A stretch of DNA of 40,694 nt from Bacteroidales bacterium (GTDB lineage Bacteria > Bacteroidota > Bacteroidia > Bacteroidales > UBA3824): positions 1 through 40,694 of the forward strand of contig JAFXUC010000123.1 in the NCBI GenBank assembly GCA_017535325.1, in the 5' to 3' direction. A program made the translations under genes and the position numbers. Below the pieces are notes generated by a model. That model made no database searches. It worked only from the letters and a program-made list of their open reading frames with translations, and had not been told where the DNA came from. Positions 40,452 through 40,694 of this stretch are shown piece after piece (within the stretch, counting starts at the first letter, position 1; each line of letters opens with the position of its first letter).

Positions 40452-40694
40452 ATGGCACAGAAAAGATATTTGTTTCCTGCCGACTTTATGGCAGACCCTG
40501 CCGTACATATTTTCAACGGCAAAGTATTCGTTTATCCGTCTCATGACTGGGAGGCACACGCCGCAGAAGACGATGACGGCGGACACTTTCAAATGAAAGA
40601 CTATCACGCTCTCTCCATTGACGGCGACCCGATGACCGGCAAGGTAAACGATCACGGTGTAATCTTCGACGTAAAAGATGTGCCGTGGGCAGAA
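40452..40694 (+). CDS. GH43-like glycoside hydrolase, N-terminal part
   Basis: The gene runs off the window after 81 codons. The visible start MAQKRYLFPADFMADPAVHIF, then NGKVFVYPSHDWE, is the first blade of a GH43 beta-propeller, where DPAVHIF carries the usual catalytic Asp. Family members act on arabinan, xylan or related side chains. No signal peptide is visible. It starts 39 bp after kdsD without a recognisable TAnnTTTG promoter. Confidence 0.8.
   Translation, partial: MAQKRYLFPADFMADPAVHIFNGKVFVYPSHDWEAHAAEDDDGGHFQMKDYHALSIDGDPMTGKVNDHGVIFDVKDVPWAE

Overview
The window looks like chromosomal DNA of a Bacteroidetes bacterium, most likely Bacteroidales. Many genes are preceded by the Bacteroides-type -7 element TAnnTTTG, in several cases with TTTG 19-22 bp further upstream. 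Shine-Dalgarno sequences are mostly absent. The gene content also fits: GldF/GldG, a fused 2-oxoacid:ferredoxin oxidoreductase alpha subunit, paired SurA-like lipoprotein and PPIase genes, secreted proteins ending their signal in AQ, and Kdo synthesis genes. It is mainly a housekeeping region with a few accessory insertions. No stretch over 300 bp lacks a gene, and I saw no insertion sequence, integrase, CRISPR array or rRNA. Layout: 1-4.3 kb holds rimO, galM and a secreted S41 protease. 4.5-4.8 kb holds a tRNA cluster (Gly-Leu-Gly). 4.9-8.3 kb is a leftward operon lptB, DEDDh exonuclease, thiL, thiD. 8.4-9.7 kb holds a CBM48 protein and a CbpA-like DnaJ. 9.8-13.1 kb holds a HigBA toxin-antitoxin pair, a MacB-type ABC transporter and an ACP phosphodiesterase gene. 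13.1-17.2 kb holds a small outer-membrane protein and the gldF-gldG-DUF4340 operon. 17.2-18.6 kb holds a DUF4143 ATPase preceded by three palindromes at exact 33-bp spacing. 18.6-20.7 kb holds rfbB-rfbD for dTDP-rhamnose. 20.7-23.2 kb is an AT-rich two-gene module. 23.2-25.2 kb is recQ. 25.2-30.3 kb is an envelope-folding operon of three parvulin/SurA-like genes plus moxR. 30.3-32.5 kb is a LOG protein, secreted protein, CapA operon. 32.6-35.5 kb is korAB. 35.6-37.3 kb holds a tiny HExxH membrane protein, a TPR membrane protein and rplS. 37.4-40.7 kb holds a GH18 lipoprotein, kdsA-kdsD and the start of a GH43 gene. The most interesting locus is the AT-rich module at 20679-23205. An ABC-type AAA ATPase carries a C-terminal RxxxxH motif of the kind used by HEPN ribonucleases, and it overlaps an upstream gene whose motif layout resembles the uracil-DNA glycosylase superfamily. 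I infer a candidate anti-phage or stress-response effector module. Other notable points are the palindrome array at the DUF4143 ATPase, a galM leader hairpin containing a short ORF, and a perfect 14-bp hairpin made from the last codons of moxR and capA.
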